Of a DNA stretch of 64,000 bases, positions 51,887 to 60,769 are shown in pieces. The notes under the pieces are model-generated. The model was not told the origin of the DNA. It did no database searches and saw only the letters and a list, made by a program, of their open reading frames with translations. The stretch comes from Lysobacter sp. (GTDB lineage: Bacteria > Pseudomonadota > Gammaproteobacteria > Xanthomonadales > Xanthomonadaceae). The number at the start of each line of letters is the position of its first letter. The first letter of the stretch is position 1. The stretch lies in NCBI GenBank assembly GCA_011526085.1, contig WYBC01000017.1:416200-480199 (forward strand). The letters are read 5' to 3'. The translations under genes and the position numbers were made by a program.

Positions 51887-52345
51887 ATGAAAAATTCATG
51901 CACGCGTGCCGGCAAGGCATTGCTCATCGCGGGCGCGCTTCTCCTCAGCGCCTGCGATCGCCAGGAAAAACCGGAAGAGACCGCTGAAGACGTGGCCGCC
52001 GCGAAGGCCGAAGGCCAGGAAGAAATCGCGGATGCCGCGCGTGCGGCGAACGAATCGGCGGCAGAGAATGCGCACGATATCGCCGACGCCGATGGCGCGT
52101 CCGATCGCCACGAGGCGGTTGCGGACGCACAGGAAGCCGCAGGCGACGCCAGCTACGAGGTGCGCATGGAGAAGGCGGAAGCGGCTCGCGAAATCGCGAA
52201 GGAAAAATGCGAATCGCTGCCGTCGGATCGTCAGGATGCCTGCAAGGACGCCGCCGACGCCGATTACGACAAGGCCAAGACCGCGGCGCAGCGCGCGGAA
52301 GATGCGGCGGACCTCCAGGCGGACAAGACACGCAATACGCCCTGA
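51887..52345 (+). CDS. Acidic, helical lipoprotein
   Basis: A 152-residue lipoprotein with lipobox LLSACD near residue 20. The mature part is low complexity, rich in Ala, Glu, Asp and Lys in heptad-like spacing (EETAEDVAAAKAEG..., AEAAREIAKEKCE), predicted to be long helices; two Cys near 100-113 may form a bridge. No named family recognised. It lies in the stress cluster. Confidence 0.7.
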   Translation: MKNSCTRAGKALLIAGALLLSACDRQEKPEETAEDVAAAKAEGQEEIADAARAANESAAENAHDIADADGASDRHEAVADAQEAAGDASYEVRMEKAEAAREIAKEKCESLPSDRQDACKDAADADYDKAKTAAQRAEDAADLQADKTRNTP

Positions 52346-52398
52346 CGGCCCGGAATCGCGGCCGTTCGCGCAGCGACGGTCGTCGATCGACTGACGCG

Positions 52399-52425
52399 CC
52401 GCGCATCGGACGATGCGCGGCTTTC
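52399..52425 (+). terminator. Hairpin after the acidic lipoprotein gene
   Basis: Ten-base inverted repeat CCGCGCATCG / CGATGCGCGG with a 2-nt centre followed by CTTTCC. A weak terminator; it partly separates the lipoprotein gene from the GlsB gene. Confidence 0.5.
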
Positions 52426-52487
52426 CACATCACGAAACATCGGCGATGCGATCCGCACTGCCGTCCACTTATTTACGGAGAACTTCC

Positions 52488-52754
52488 ATGGGCATCATCA
52501 TTTGGCTCATCATCGGCGGCATCGTCGGCTGGCTGGCCAGCATCATCATGAAACGGGATGCGCAGCAGGGCATCCTGCTCAACATCGTCGTCGGCATCGT
52601 GGGCGCTTTCCTCGCGGGCTGGTTCATCGCACCGCTGTTCGGGACCGCCACCATCAATGAAGGCCTGAGCGTCTCGAGCTTCCTGGTTTCCCTGCTCGGC
52701 GCGATCATCCTGCTCGCGATCGTCAACCTGTTCACGCGCGGCAGAGCCAAGTAA
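52488..52754 (+). CDS. GlsB/YeaQ/YmgE-family stress membrane protein
   Basis: An 88-residue three-TM protein with the family pattern IIWLIIGGIVGWLAS, NIVVGIVGAFLAGWF and SLLGAIILLAIVNL. ACGGAG precedes the ATG by 8 nt. Members are induced in stationary phase or by envelope stress; the molecular role is unknown. No sigma-54-like element is seen directly upstream. Confidence 0.92.
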   Translation: MGIIIWLIIGGIVGWLASIIMKRDAQQGILLNIVVGIVGAFLAGWFIAPLFGTATINEGLSVSSFLVSLLGAIILLAIVNLFTRGRAK

Positions 52755-52784
52755 AGCGCAAGGCGAGGCAGTACGCCGATGGTG

Positions 52785-52819
52785 CGCTGCGTCGCCCCAC
52801 GCCATGGGGCGGCGCAGCG
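52785..52819. terminator. Bidirectional hairpin between GlsB and SDR genes
   Basis: CGCTGCGTCGCCCC pairs with GGGGCGGCGCAGCG (one mismatch) around a 7-nt loop. It lies in the 173-nt gap between convergent genes; T-runs are short (CCTTT). Confidence 0.55.
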
Positions 52820-52927
52820 ACCTTTCGGAGATCCACGGCAACGCGAACGCGAGCCGCGCACCGCGCGAAATGAAATCCGTCGCCCACCGCGAGTGGAAGT
52901 GCTCCGGTTCGCCCCGCGGCGGCGCGG

Positions 52928-53809
52928 TCAGGTGCTGATGTGACCGCCACCATTGACGTGGATGGTCTGCCCGGTGATGTACGAACCGTCGTCCGACGCC
53001 AGGAACACGTAGGCCGGCGCGACCTCGGAGGGTTGACCGGCGCGCTTCATCAGCGTCTTCGTCCCGAACTCGGCGACCTCGTCCGCATCGAAGCTCGCCG
53101 GAATCAACGGCGTCCAGATCGGCCCCGGCGCGACCGCGTTGACCCGGATGCCGCGCTCCGCGACGGCCTGCGCCAGCGACAGCGTGAGGGTCTGGACGGC
53201 GCCCTTGGTCGCGGAATAGTCGAGCAGCTTCTTGTGGCCGCGGGCGGCGGTGACCGAAGTCGTATTGATGATCGACGCGCCCTCGGACATGTGCGGCAGC
53301 GCGATCATGGTCACGAACAGATAGGAGAAGACGTTGGTCCGGAACGTTTTCTCGATGGTGGCGGCATCGAGATCCTCGGGCGCGTCCACGGGGTGCTGTT
53401 CGCCGGCGTTGTTGACGAGAATGTCGATCCTGCCGAATCGGGAAAGCGTCTTCTCGACCAGCGCCTCCGCCGTGCCGTGATCGCCGAGGTCGCCGGCGAA
53501 CAACAGGCAACCCACGCCCTCTTCTTCGATCAGACGGCGCGTCTGCTCGGCATCGCGGGTTTCGTCGAGGAAGGCGACAACCACATCGGCACCTTCCCGA
53601 GCGAAATGCAACGCGACCGCGCGACCGATGCCGCTGTCGCCGCCGGTCACGATCGCGACACGCCCTTCGAGCTTCCCGGTGCCCCGATATCCTTCTCGGA
53701 TCGACTTCGGCTGCGGATGCATCTGCGTCTGTTCGCCGGGCTGACGCGATTGGGTCTGCGGCGGCTGCTTCTGTTCGCCCTGCCCCTGCGCGTTATGGTT
53801 TTCGTTCAT
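52928..53809 (-). CDS. SDR oxidoreductase with Gln/Pro-rich N-terminus (YhxC/YghA-like)
   Basis: A 293-residue SDR. The first about 45 residues are polar and Gln-rich (QPPQTQSRQPGEQ), as in stress-induced YghA/YhdF-type SDRs; the core has TGGDSGIGRA, NNAGEQHP, TTSV and the Y-S-A-T-K catalytic motif, and the C-terminal HVNGGG. Relatives are general-stress proteins or glucose-1-dehydrogenase-like enzymes. The gene has a sigma-54-like element upstream on its strand. Confidence 0.9.
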   Translation of the reverse strand: MNENHNAQGQGEQKQPPQTQSRQPGEQTQMHPQPKSIREGYRGTGKLEGRVAIVTGGDSGIGRAVALHFAREGADVVVAFLDETRDAEQTRRLIEEEGVGCLLFAGDLGDHGTAEALVEKTLSRFGRIDILVNNAGEQHPVDAPEDLDAATIEKTFRTNVFSYLFVTMIALPHMSEGASIINTTSVTAARGHKKLLDYSATKGAVQTLTLSLAQAVAERGIRVNAVAPGPIWTPLIPASFDADEVAEFGTKTLMKRAGQPSEVAPAYVFLASDDGSYITGQTIHVNGGGHIST

Positions 53810-53890
53810 CGGAATGCTCCTCGGTATGGGTCCGGTCCGCACGCGTTCGCGCGCGATTCCCGCACCGCGTTGCGGAATGCTCCGAATTAC

Positions 53891-53910
53891 GGTGCAAGAC
53901 GCATGCCAAC
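53891..53910 (-). promoter_or_regulatory. Sigma-54-like promoter, SDR gene
   Basis: Read on the minus strand: GTTGGCATGCGTCTTGCACC. TGGCATG-N4-TTGCA differs from consensus at one base and has exact GG-N10-GC spacing. The predicted start is about 70 nt before the SDR ATG. Confidence 0.65.
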
Positions 53911-54224
53911 GCCGCCGACGCGCATTTCCGTCGTCGACGATCGGGGACATGCGACACGATTCCAGTCGGTGCGCATTGATTCATCCGTCCAGGTGCGAAC
54001 GCCGAAGACGCAGCGGATTCCGCCCGACGCGCGGCGCATTCCTGCTTCACCCATGGCATGTGTATCGCAACGATTTCCCTCGCTCTCGAACATGTTCACG
54101 TGAACCGCGGATCGATGATCGATGGACGTTTTCTGCGTGCATCGCGCACGATGGGCATGAAGCGATTCGGGCGTTGCGCAACCGCACACGACGCGATGCA
54201 TCGATCAACGACCGTGGAACCGTG

Positions 54225-54240
54225 TGGCACGATTCTTGGT
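54225..54240 (+). promoter_or_regulatory. Sigma-54-like promoter, PA2169-type gene
   Basis: TGGCACGATTCTTGGT, the same core as at 51,828, with TTGG at -12. Predicted leader about 90 nt. Confidence 0.55.
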
Positions 54241-54340
54241 TGTCTTCTTGAACGACGGCGCGCGCAGGCGATCGCTCACGATCGCCCTGCAGCCGTTTCC
54301 GCCGCCGATATCGCCTCTTCAACCCCCGCAGGAGATGACC

Positions 54341-54775
54341 ATGAAAGACGAAGCCCGAGTGAAGGAACTGATCCAGATCGCAACGGACAGCGCGACGTTC
54401 TATTCGCGCGCACTGGAAAAGGTGGAGGATCCCAATGTTCGGCGCATCCTCACCGACATGGGACAGCACAAGCGCGACGTGGCCGTCTCGCTGCGCCAGG
54501 CGCTGCAGATCGACGACGCGACCGCCGACCCGAACGGCACCCTGTCCGGCGCCATGCGCCGTGCGTATGCCGACCTCCTCGCCCTGGTGTCCCCCGACGA
54601 CGACAAGGTCTACGTGGGACAACTCGAAGAGATGGAAGACAAGCTGCTGGAAAATCTCGAGGATGCCATCGAGGAAATCGAAGACCCGAGAATCCTCGCG
54701 ATCCTGCAGTCGCACCTGCCCAGGATCGCCGCCTGCCACAACGAGATGAGCGCATTGAAAACCACGCTCTCCTGA
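54341..54775 (+). CDS. PA2169-type four-helix-bundle protein (DUF2383)
   Basis: A 144-residue all-helical protein. Ferritin-like spacing of acidic and His residues (FYSRALEKVEDPNV, QHKRDVAVSL, LEEMEDKLLENLEDAI, CHNEMSALK) fits the PA2169/DUF2383 family, which may bind metal. The ATG has AGGAG six nt upstream. Followed by a strong terminator; last gene of the stress cluster. Confidence 0.85.
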   Translation: MKDEARVKELIQIATDSATFYSRALEKVEDPNVRRILTDMGQHKRDVAVSLRQALQIDDATADPNGTLSGAMRRAYADLLALVSPDDDKVYVGQLEEMEDKLLENLEDAIEEIEDPRILAILQSHLPRIAACHNEMSALKTTLS

Positions 54776-54786
54776 AACCGGACGGC

Positions 54787-54825
54787 ACCGGAAGCCGCGC
54801 GTATCGAGCGCGGTTTCCGGTTTTG
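54787..54825 (+). terminator. Rho-independent terminator after the PA2169-type gene
   Basis: A 14-bp stem ACCGGAAGCCGCGC / GCGCGGTTTCCGGT (one G-U pair) with a 7-nt loop and TTTT. Confidence 0.85.
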
Positions 54826-55207
54826 CCGTAAGGGTCGCCCATCGATTGAGCGAGCCCAGAACGTCCATTATTCAGCCAGAAGCTTAGTGTGGCTTATTGC
54901 TCAACAGAACTAGATGCGGTTGGGGTAGCCTCCACCACATGGCCGAGCTAAGCCATTGATTCTTGAAACGAGTGCGCGAAAACTGTCGCCGGGCTGCCCC
55001 CAGTAATGATCGGCTTGTAGTGAACACTTTGGAACTTCATGGGATAGGTGGGGGTACCGATCCGCGAATCAGTCGGCGGCAATGGGAATCTGTTATGTCA
55101 GTTCCCGACTTGTGCCGTCTTTAGGCCCACGGGTTTCAATGCTTCTAACGATCTCGTGACTCTTGAGCGTACCCGCGCGCAGGGAAGCCGATGACAAGTT
55201 CTGCAAT
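54826..55207. other. A/T-richer gap at the edge of the GTPase island
   Basis: About 380 nt where base composition shifts from GC-rich to mixed. One 50-codon open stretch on the minus strand (54,948-55,097; contains YPMKFQSVHYKPIITGG) might be a gene remnant, but no family is recognised. No terminator or direct repeat was found. Confidence 0.45.
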
Positions 55208-57823
55208 TCAGCTTATCCCAAGTTCTTTCAATGCCGCTTGGATAGGCTTGCGCATTCCCTCTGGAATCTGTTTTGGGTTCGCGATCAAGCTCCGAAGCTT
55301 TCTTTCCCCTTCGCGCTCCCGTGCAACCCTTCCCAGTATCCGGACCGGATCACCTGCTAGCACGGCAGCAATGGCGATATCAGATATCCGCCATTCAGAG
55401 TGGATGAATGCATCAATCAGACGTCGCCGCGCGCTCTTGCACTTGTCCCAGTCGAAGAAGACGAAGATGTAGCTCAGCAGGTCGAAGGAACTGCCCTTGG
55501 CGAGTTCCCGGTATACCGGTGGAAATGCCGCAGCAATCAGAGGCGATGCGGATTTGCGTCGATCGCCTAGCGCAGCGGGTAGGAGGATGGCCGAAGCCCG
55601 TACGAAGCCACTCGCATTCACCGATTCGGACTCCAACAGAAGTTTCGCGGCAGCCTCGGCAGCCTCGATGGATATGTCCAGCTGATACCTACCCGCTATG
55701 GCCGCTGCCATTTCCTCGATTCCGACGAGGAGCGATCTGCGGGTGGCTTCCGGGGCGCGGCAAAATGCGACAAGGTTCCGCGACGCTGCAGCCTGGGACA
55801 CGCCCCGCTGCAGTCCCAGGCGCATCATCCTCAAGCCATTTAGCTTGGCTCCTGCCGCCGAAAAAAGTTCCTCGAGCACGGCAAACGAGACCCTATTCGG
55901 ATCCTGCGGCAATGCGAGTTCGATCGCCTTGGCCACCAGCTCCGTGCCTATCCCGTGCTTCAGGCTTGGAAGCAGTGCGATTATGAGTGCGACAAATTTG
56001 TGAGGCGGCATCGTCACGTTATAAGCGATGCGGGACAGCAACTCGGTGTTCGATTCGTCTGCCGTGCTCAACGAGGCGATGATCTTATTCAGAGTGTCTT
56101 GGTCGGCTAGCATGCTACGCAGCTGAAGCGGGCTTGCTGCGCCTAGCAGGGAGCGGATCAGCTCGATCCGCCGGCCCGGCTTCAGCGCGGAACTTGTGAG
56201 CAGCCAATCCAAATCTGCTGGCGTTTGTCGCAAGGTGCCCTCGACGAGCGCGTTGCCTCCGACGCTCTCGCTCATCCCGCTCACCGCGTCGCGGAGCACG
56301 GCTTCGGCTTGAAGCACATGCGCCCGTTCAACCAGAATGCTCCGGATACCGGGTGAGCTAAGCCCGTTGACGGCATTGATGTGCGCAGTCGCTTGGACCA
56401 AGCCATTGGCGTCCAAGTCTTCGATGAGGAGCCGCGCGGGATCAGCGTGGTGATCGTCGACCAAGAGGCCGAGCAGCCGGCGTCTCGCCTCGACCCGCAC
56501 CGTATCATCCGCGGTCCGGAGCGCTGATGCCAACCTGGGAGAGAAGATCGGGAAGCCGCTGATGACCTCTTCCGCCAACGTTGCGCTGGTGAGCAGCAAG
56601 TCGAGAAGATCCTTGTCATCAAGGCGGCTAAGCTGCTCTGTTACGTCAAAGACGAGCGATCGAGCTAGCCCGTTTGCCGCCGCGCTCAACAGCAACTCCC
56701 TCTGAGGCTCAACATTCAACGAAGAGAGCACACCTACGGTCTCGATCGGATGGCGTGTCGCCAGGTCCTCACCTGCAGATCGAATAGCATTCTCTACAAA
56801 AATAGACGAAGGAGTGCCCTCCAATTTTTGGACAAGGGCGCTTAAGTATCTCCAACCGTCATCCGCCTGCATGTTGGTGGCTGCCATCGCCGCCGACCGG
56901 GCCAGAGCCGGCTCCAGCTCACGGATCAGGTCGACCTTTCTGACCTTTCGTGTATTGGCTATGTCGAGCATGCCCAACGCCGCAGTCGGTGAACTATGTA
57001 CCTTGCGACGAAGATCATCCCAGAGAAGTGATATGCGCAGAGCCGACTCGTTGCCGACGCCATCCGATGACATCTCGCCGAGGGCGTCGAGGCTCTTGAG
57101 CGACGGTACGGGCGCAGTGAGCACCCGAGCGATGATGTGTTCCGACCATGGATGACGTGCTGAAGCACGCTTGCGCCCATCGATACGACGTCCCTCCCAG
57201 TCGCCGAACCGGGACCGGGCTTCCTGCGAAGCGAACACGAGATCGAAGCTGCGACGGCCTATGGTTCGGGGTGAGCGGGCGAAAGTTGACATACTGAAGG
57301 TACGTCGGAAGCCGGGCCAAAGCGCGGTCGTCAACCTGAGTGCGAGCGGCTCCGGCTTCTCGGCATCGAACACCACTATCGGCACTCGCTCCTCCAAGAA
57401 CATTGCCTCGATCAGCTCGGTGCCCTGCATCGGGTCGATCTGCGGAAGCAGGCTCGAATTGGCAGCAGGCGTCCGCCGCTCGGCCGGCTGGTTCGGGCCG
57501 GTCTCGGTTGCGAGCGCGACTACCGACGTCAGGTCCTCCATTTCCTGCCATTCGATCATGGGCACAAGAACGCTTCGAGTGCGGACGCATCCTGCGCGCG
57601 ACGCTTCAATGTCCTGCCAAGTGCGAGCCACCACGTAATACGTCTCGCTTGGCAGCGGATACAGCGTCAGATAGGGCGTGAATTTTTCGCCCGGAGAGAG
57701 CGGGCCGGCGACGTCGGAGAGGCGGTCGATCAAGTCCTGATCTATTTTGGCAAGCGAGACTGTGCTTGACAGGAGCTGATGCCCTTGCCGATAGCCATGC
57801 AACTGCTGGCCGAATCCGTTCAC
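55208..57823 (-). CDS. GTPase-associated protein 1 (GAP1)-like, N2/M/C type
   Basis: An 871-residue soluble protein. Residues about 5-130 carry the GAP1-N2 look: QLHGYRQGHQLLSSTVSL, LSDVAGPLSP, Y/ARTWQDIEASRAGCVRTRSVLV. The remaining about 700 residues are mostly amphipathic helices and repeat-like (DDKDLLDLLLTSATLAEEV, LLSRIAYNVTMPPHKFVAL), fitting the middle and C-terminal GAP1 regions. In predicted GTPase-based conflict systems GAP1 stands next to the GTPases as a scaffold or sensor. A GTG start overlaps the GTPase stop by 1 nt (TAGTG). Confidence 0.8.
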   Translation of the reverse strand: MNGFGQQLHGYRQGHQLLSSTVSLAKIDQDLIDRLSDVAGPLSPGEKFTPYLTLYPLPSETYYVVARTWQDIEASRAGCVRTRSVLVPMIEWQEMEDLTSVVALATETGPNQPAERRTPAANSSLLPQIDPMQGTELIEAMFLEERVPIVVFDAEKPEPLALRLTTALWPGFRRTFSMSTFARSPRTIGRRSFDLVFASQEARSRFGDWEGRRIDGRKRASARHPWSEHIIARVLTAPVPSLKSLDALGEMSSDGVGNESALRISLLWDDLRRKVHSSPTAALGMLDIANTRKVRKVDLIRELEPALARSAAMAATNMQADDGWRYLSALVQKLEGTPSSIFVENAIRSAGEDLATRHPIETVGVLSSLNVEPQRELLLSAAANGLARSLVFDVTEQLSRLDDKDLLDLLLTSATLAEEVISGFPIFSPRLASALRTADDTVRVEARRRLLGLLVDDHHADPARLLIEDLDANGLVQATAHINAVNGLSSPGIRSILVERAHVLQAEAVLRDAVSGMSESVGGNALVEGTLRQTPADLDWLLTSSALKPGRRIELIRSLLGAASPLQLRSMLADQDTLNKIIASLSTADESNTELLSRIAYNVTMPPHKFVALIIALLPSLKHGIGTELVAKAIELALPQDPNRVSFAVLEELFSAAGAKLNGLRMMRLGLQRGVSQAAASRNLVAFCRAPEATRRSLLVGIEEMAAAIAGRYQLDISIEAAEAAAKLLLESESVNASGFVRASAILLPAALGDRRKSASPLIAAAFPPVYRELAKGSSFDLLSYIFVFFDWDKCKSARRRLIDAFIHSEWRISDIAIAAVLAGDPVRILGRVAREREGERKLRSLIANPKQIPEGMRKPIQAALKELGIS

Positions 57824-58692
57824 TAGTCACCCATTGCCCACGCGATTGGCAACATCACATCCTGCACTTCGCGCCACTTGCCATCCTCGTCCTCGACAAC
57901 GACCCAACCCTGCTCTGTGATGTCCTGTCCAAGAAAACGTTTTTGAAACTCTTCATCGTTCTCAAGGTCTCCGCCAACTGATGAAAGCCCGAACAGCTTG
58001 ACATCCAGCCTGCCAGTATCGGCAAGGCGACCCGCGAAAAGCGGAAACTCCCGCCTGAGATACGCCATTGGACCATCCGCTCGAATCTGAGCATCTAGCA
58101 GATCCCAAGCAACTACTACTACGGCAACGTGAGGACAGCCTCCATCTGCACGATTTGTCAGGTAAAGATCGAGATAACGGAGTAACTCGCAAAGCAGCAC
58201 CTGCGTCGGTAGATCCGGCTTCGTCGTCGGCAAGCTTTGTGGAGGATCAAGATTCAGGAAATTGCGCGCAGTGACCCAATCAAGCGGCTTTATATTCTGG
58301 TCGGAAAGCGCCCGAACGAAGAGCATGGCTCCTTGCGCTTGGTTGAGGACGTCAAGCCACTCCTGGGGAATCTCGAAGTTCGCAACCGTGCGTGTCCACA
58401 GCTCCCCAGAGATGTCCGGCACCATGAGTTCGGTTAGTTCGCCATTGCCATTCGCGCCGCGCACTGAGATCGAGAAATCTTTACGGCCGACCTCTAGGTT
58501 CCTGTCGGAGCGTGGCGCGAAGCGGCCCTGCATCAGGTGTTCGACTGCCCCTTCGACATAGGCGATGTTGTCCGGCATACGCTCAGCCCGTAGCACGCCT
58601 TTGCGCTTTTTGAACGATGGCCATAGCCGGGCAATGTAGTTTGTCTTGCCCGAATCCGGGCCTCCTAGGAGCACGATCGATCTCTGGATCAT
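57823..58692 (-). CDS. TRAFAC-type P-loop GTPase (double-GTPase group), first
   Basis: A 289-residue P-loop NTPase: Walker A GGPDSGKT at residues 10-17, the G3 motif DISG at 93-96 and a hydrophobic VVVVAWD (195-197) in the place of NKxD. It starts at the P-loop with no other domain. Family resemblance is to the DO-GTPase group of predicted conflict systems, in which two unequal GTPases occur side by side. Its ATG overlaps the stop of the second GTPase gene by 4 nt. Confidence 0.8.
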   Translation of the reverse strand: MIQRSIVLLGGPDSGKTNYIARLWPSFKKRKGVLRAERMPDNIAYVEGAVEHLMQGRFAPRSDRNLEVGRKDFSISVRGANGNGELTELMVPDISGELWTRTVANFEIPQEWLDVLNQAQGAMLFVRALSDQNIKPLDWVTARNFLNLDPPQSLPTTKPDLPTQVLLCELLRYLDLYLTNRADGGCPHVAVVVVAWDLLDAQIRADGPMAYLRREFPLFAGRLADTGRLDVKLFGLSSVGGDLENDEEFQKRFLGQDITEQGWVVVEDEDGKWREVQDVMLPIAWAMGD

Positions 58693-59738
58693 GCATTCCC
58701 CCTAAAGCAGTTAAGCGTTCTTGTGCTTGAGTTCCGATCGTCCGGCCAGAAGTCGGGCACACATCGGTTGTGGTTCAACGTCATGTCGATAAGTGATGCG
58801 ATGCCTGAGCCGGGCACGACGTCCCCAAAAGAAAAAGAGGCAATCGGTGCGAGGGCGATCTCCATTGCGTGCCCACGGCCCGTCTCGCATATGCTCTGGT
58901 AGGCATCCGCCGGGAACTCGCCTATGTCCCGCCAGCTTGGGACGAGGATGACCCGCGGCCTAGGCGTCGGCAGGATCATGGACAACCGCTCGATCAGCAT
59001 CTCAGCCCGGTGGGTGGCATACATCTTCTTGGTCGGATCAGCAAACGCACGGCCATCGACCATCAGCCAGATCACTGATGCCGACCCGAGAAATGCGAAT
59101 CGGTCACTGTCGGACTTTTCGATCAGCGCCTTCGACCATTCGCCCGGAAGGTCCGGCATCAGCATATCAAAGAACTTTCCGTCCTCGCGGCGACGCAGCC
59201 GAAAATGAAGAAACCCCGCCTGCCTGTCGTCGGCCATCTCGGTGTGTGCCGTCAGCTGCCCCGGCTCGTCCCCCTTTGACCAGTGGCGGCTGCCGCGCGA
59301 GATCTGCTCGAACGCCATCAAAGACGCACTGTCTACATAGTCATATCCATCGAACTTGCCATTTGCAAGGAGAAGATATGCGCTCACCAAGCACGCGGTC
59401 TTGCCTGAATCGGGCAATCCCAAGATACCCACCATCGTCATGTGGCGCCGAGTCATGAGCGATGTCGCTTGCTTGAGACCCAAAGTCAGGCTTGAAGGCA
59501 GCCTTGGAGTCTCATCCGGTCTCTCCAATACAGCGCCGCCCAGATCAGAGGTGGGCCGCACTTCGATGGCAGAGAGCGCAGTACTATCAAGCTGGTCGGC
59601 GTTGTCATTCTCTTCAGTGCCGCTCGTCAGATGGTATGGAGCGATCCGGTTAGGGCATTGTTCGACCGGATGGCCTATTGCACACCTACCTGTAACATTG
59701 AACGTACATTCGCTCAGCCGGCAGAATTCCAGAGCCAT
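58689..59738 (-). CDS. TRAFAC-type P-loop GTPase with N-terminal Cys cluster, second
   Basis: A 349-residue protein. A short Cys-rich start, C6-x4-C11-x7-C19-x8-C28, probably binds zinc; then a polar linker (about 32-95) and a GTPase core with Walker A GLPDSGKT (107-114), G3 DLPG (196-199) and SWRD (268-271) at the G4 position. The PDSGKT sequence is shared with its neighbour, pointing to related partners. The ATG giving MALEFCRLSEC was chosen because upstream residues are unlike any domain and lie in the preceding gene. It lies 2 nt after that gene. Confidence 0.8.
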   Translation of the reverse strand: MALEFCRLSECTFNVTGRCAIGHPVEQCPNRIAPYHLTSGTEENDNADQLDSTALSAIEVRPTSDLGGAVLERPDETPRLPSSLTLGLKQATSLMTRRHMTMVGILGLPDSGKTACLVSAYLLLANGKFDGYDYVDSASLMAFEQISRGSRHWSKGDEPGQLTAHTEMADDRQAGFLHFRLRRREDGKFFDMLMPDLPGEWSKALIEKSDSDRFAFLGSASVIWLMVDGRAFADPTKKMYATHRAEMLIERLSMILPTPRPRVILVPSWRDIGEFPADAYQSICETGRGHAMEIALAPIASFSFGDVVPGSGIASLIDMTLNHNRCVPDFWPDDRNSSTRTLNCFRGNA

Positions 59739-59740
59739 GA

Positions 59741-60769
59741 TTAGCCCCCCAGCTGCTTTGCAGTCCGGAGGATGCCGCCTTCGAGGAGTGCACGCGCACC
59801 CCAATCACGCGCATCGCGTTCAATGTCTGCGCCAATTCGCACGACATCCCCGCTCTCAATTGTTGCGAGTAGCGGAAACACTGCGGCCGACTCGCTGATG
59901 CGCTTCGCGTCAATCGTTTTGGCGAGCGTCGCACGATACTCTCCGAGTGCAGCCAGCAGATTCGCCAGACTAGCAAGGCTTCCCGCCGGCACGTTGCGTA
60001 GCACCACATTGCGGTGTCCTGATGCCGGCAGACGACGCAGTTTTGAAGCACCATCAATTCCAGCTACGACCGCGCGGACGAATGGGTCGGCGTCAGAAAG
60101 GCGACAACCTATGGCGTCGCTCCAGTCTTCGATTTTCCACCACAAGAACTCGATTTCTTCGCGATCTAGCTCAGCGTTCTCCCTTAGGGCCTTGACCAAT
60201 GGCTCGGTCGCTTTGCGAAAGGCATTGTTCGCACGCCCAGTTGTCGGCTGATTTTCGGGCAACACTAGCGGTCCGATTTCAGGGACTTCTACTCGCTTGC
60301 GCGATCGCTCCGCGATGAGCATGGTCCTATGTCTCGCCGCGAAAAGAACATCTTGGCGTAGAAGTTCGATTGGCTCCTCCATGATGGGCGGCTGAAACGA
60401 GAGTGCCGACCAAAGCCCCGCGGCTAGCGCGTTGATCGGCGACAAGACCGAATCGTTCGGCTCGTGCTGAATGAGACCTAACGCCGATACGAGCGCCACT
60501 ACCACAATCTCTAGATCGTGATCTTTGCGCACGAACGCAGCGCTTCCGGCGTCGACAATCGCCTGCTCTACCATTTTGGCAAACTCATCTCGCGCTTTTC
60601 CGTCGACTACGGCGTCGGCCAAATCAGAGGCCAGTCGGATAGCCTTCCAGGGATCGTCAAACGCAGATATCTTGGCTTGGATAGTCGATACGGCAGCGTT
60701 GCGACGGCCGACTTCCTCGTCCTTGGGATCAGGCTTAAAAATCCTGACGTATTTCGCCATCGCGCTCAT
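59741..60769 (-). CDS. All-helical GTPase-system protein (GASH-like)
   Basis: A 342-residue protein predicted almost wholly helical, with no catalytic motif: KPDPKDEEVGRRNAAVSTIQAKI, DELEIVVVALVSALG-like segment, LDREEIEFLWWKIEDWSDAIG (the most distinct block, near 207-227) and repeated Ala/Leu helices. Its place and size match the GTPase-associated system helical (GASH) protein of predicted systems. Start ATG overlaps the phosphoesterase stop by 4 nt. Confidence 0.7.
   Translation of the reverse strand: MSAMAKYVRIFKPDPKDEEVGRRNAAVSTIQAKISAFDDPWKAIRLASDLADAVVDGKARDEFAKMVEQAIVDAGSAAFVRKDHDLEIVVVALVSALGLIQHEPNDSVLSPINALAAGLWSALSFQPPIMEEPIELLRQDVLFAARHRTMLIAERSRKRVEVPEIGPLVLPENQPTTGRANNAFRKATEPLVKALRENAELDREEIEFLWWKIEDWSDAIGCRLSDADPFVRAVVAGIDGASKLRRLPASGHRNVVLRNVPAGSLASLANLLAALGEYRATLAKTIDAKRISESAAVFPLLATIESGDVVRIGADIERDARDWGARALLEGGILRTAKQLGG

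Larger units (their letters stand above)
53810..54340. other. Divergent control region of the SDR and PA2169-type genes
   Basis: 531 nt between divergent genes, with no convincing ORF. It carries sigma-54-like elements facing outwards at 53,891 (-) and 54,225 (+). The shared spacing of the two genes could place common enhancer sites in between (53,930-54,200), where no clear dyad was found by eye. Confidence 0.5.

Noticed and set aside
52346..52487. A sigma-54-like element for the GlsB/YeaQ gene
   Set aside because: No GG-N10-GC match near consensus was found; the gene may use another promoter or read-through.
54054..54069. TGGCATGTGTATCGCA as a sixth sigma-54-like promoter
   Set aside because: Spacing fits but -12 reads TCGC and it lies about 280 nt from the gene, behind a better element at 54,225.
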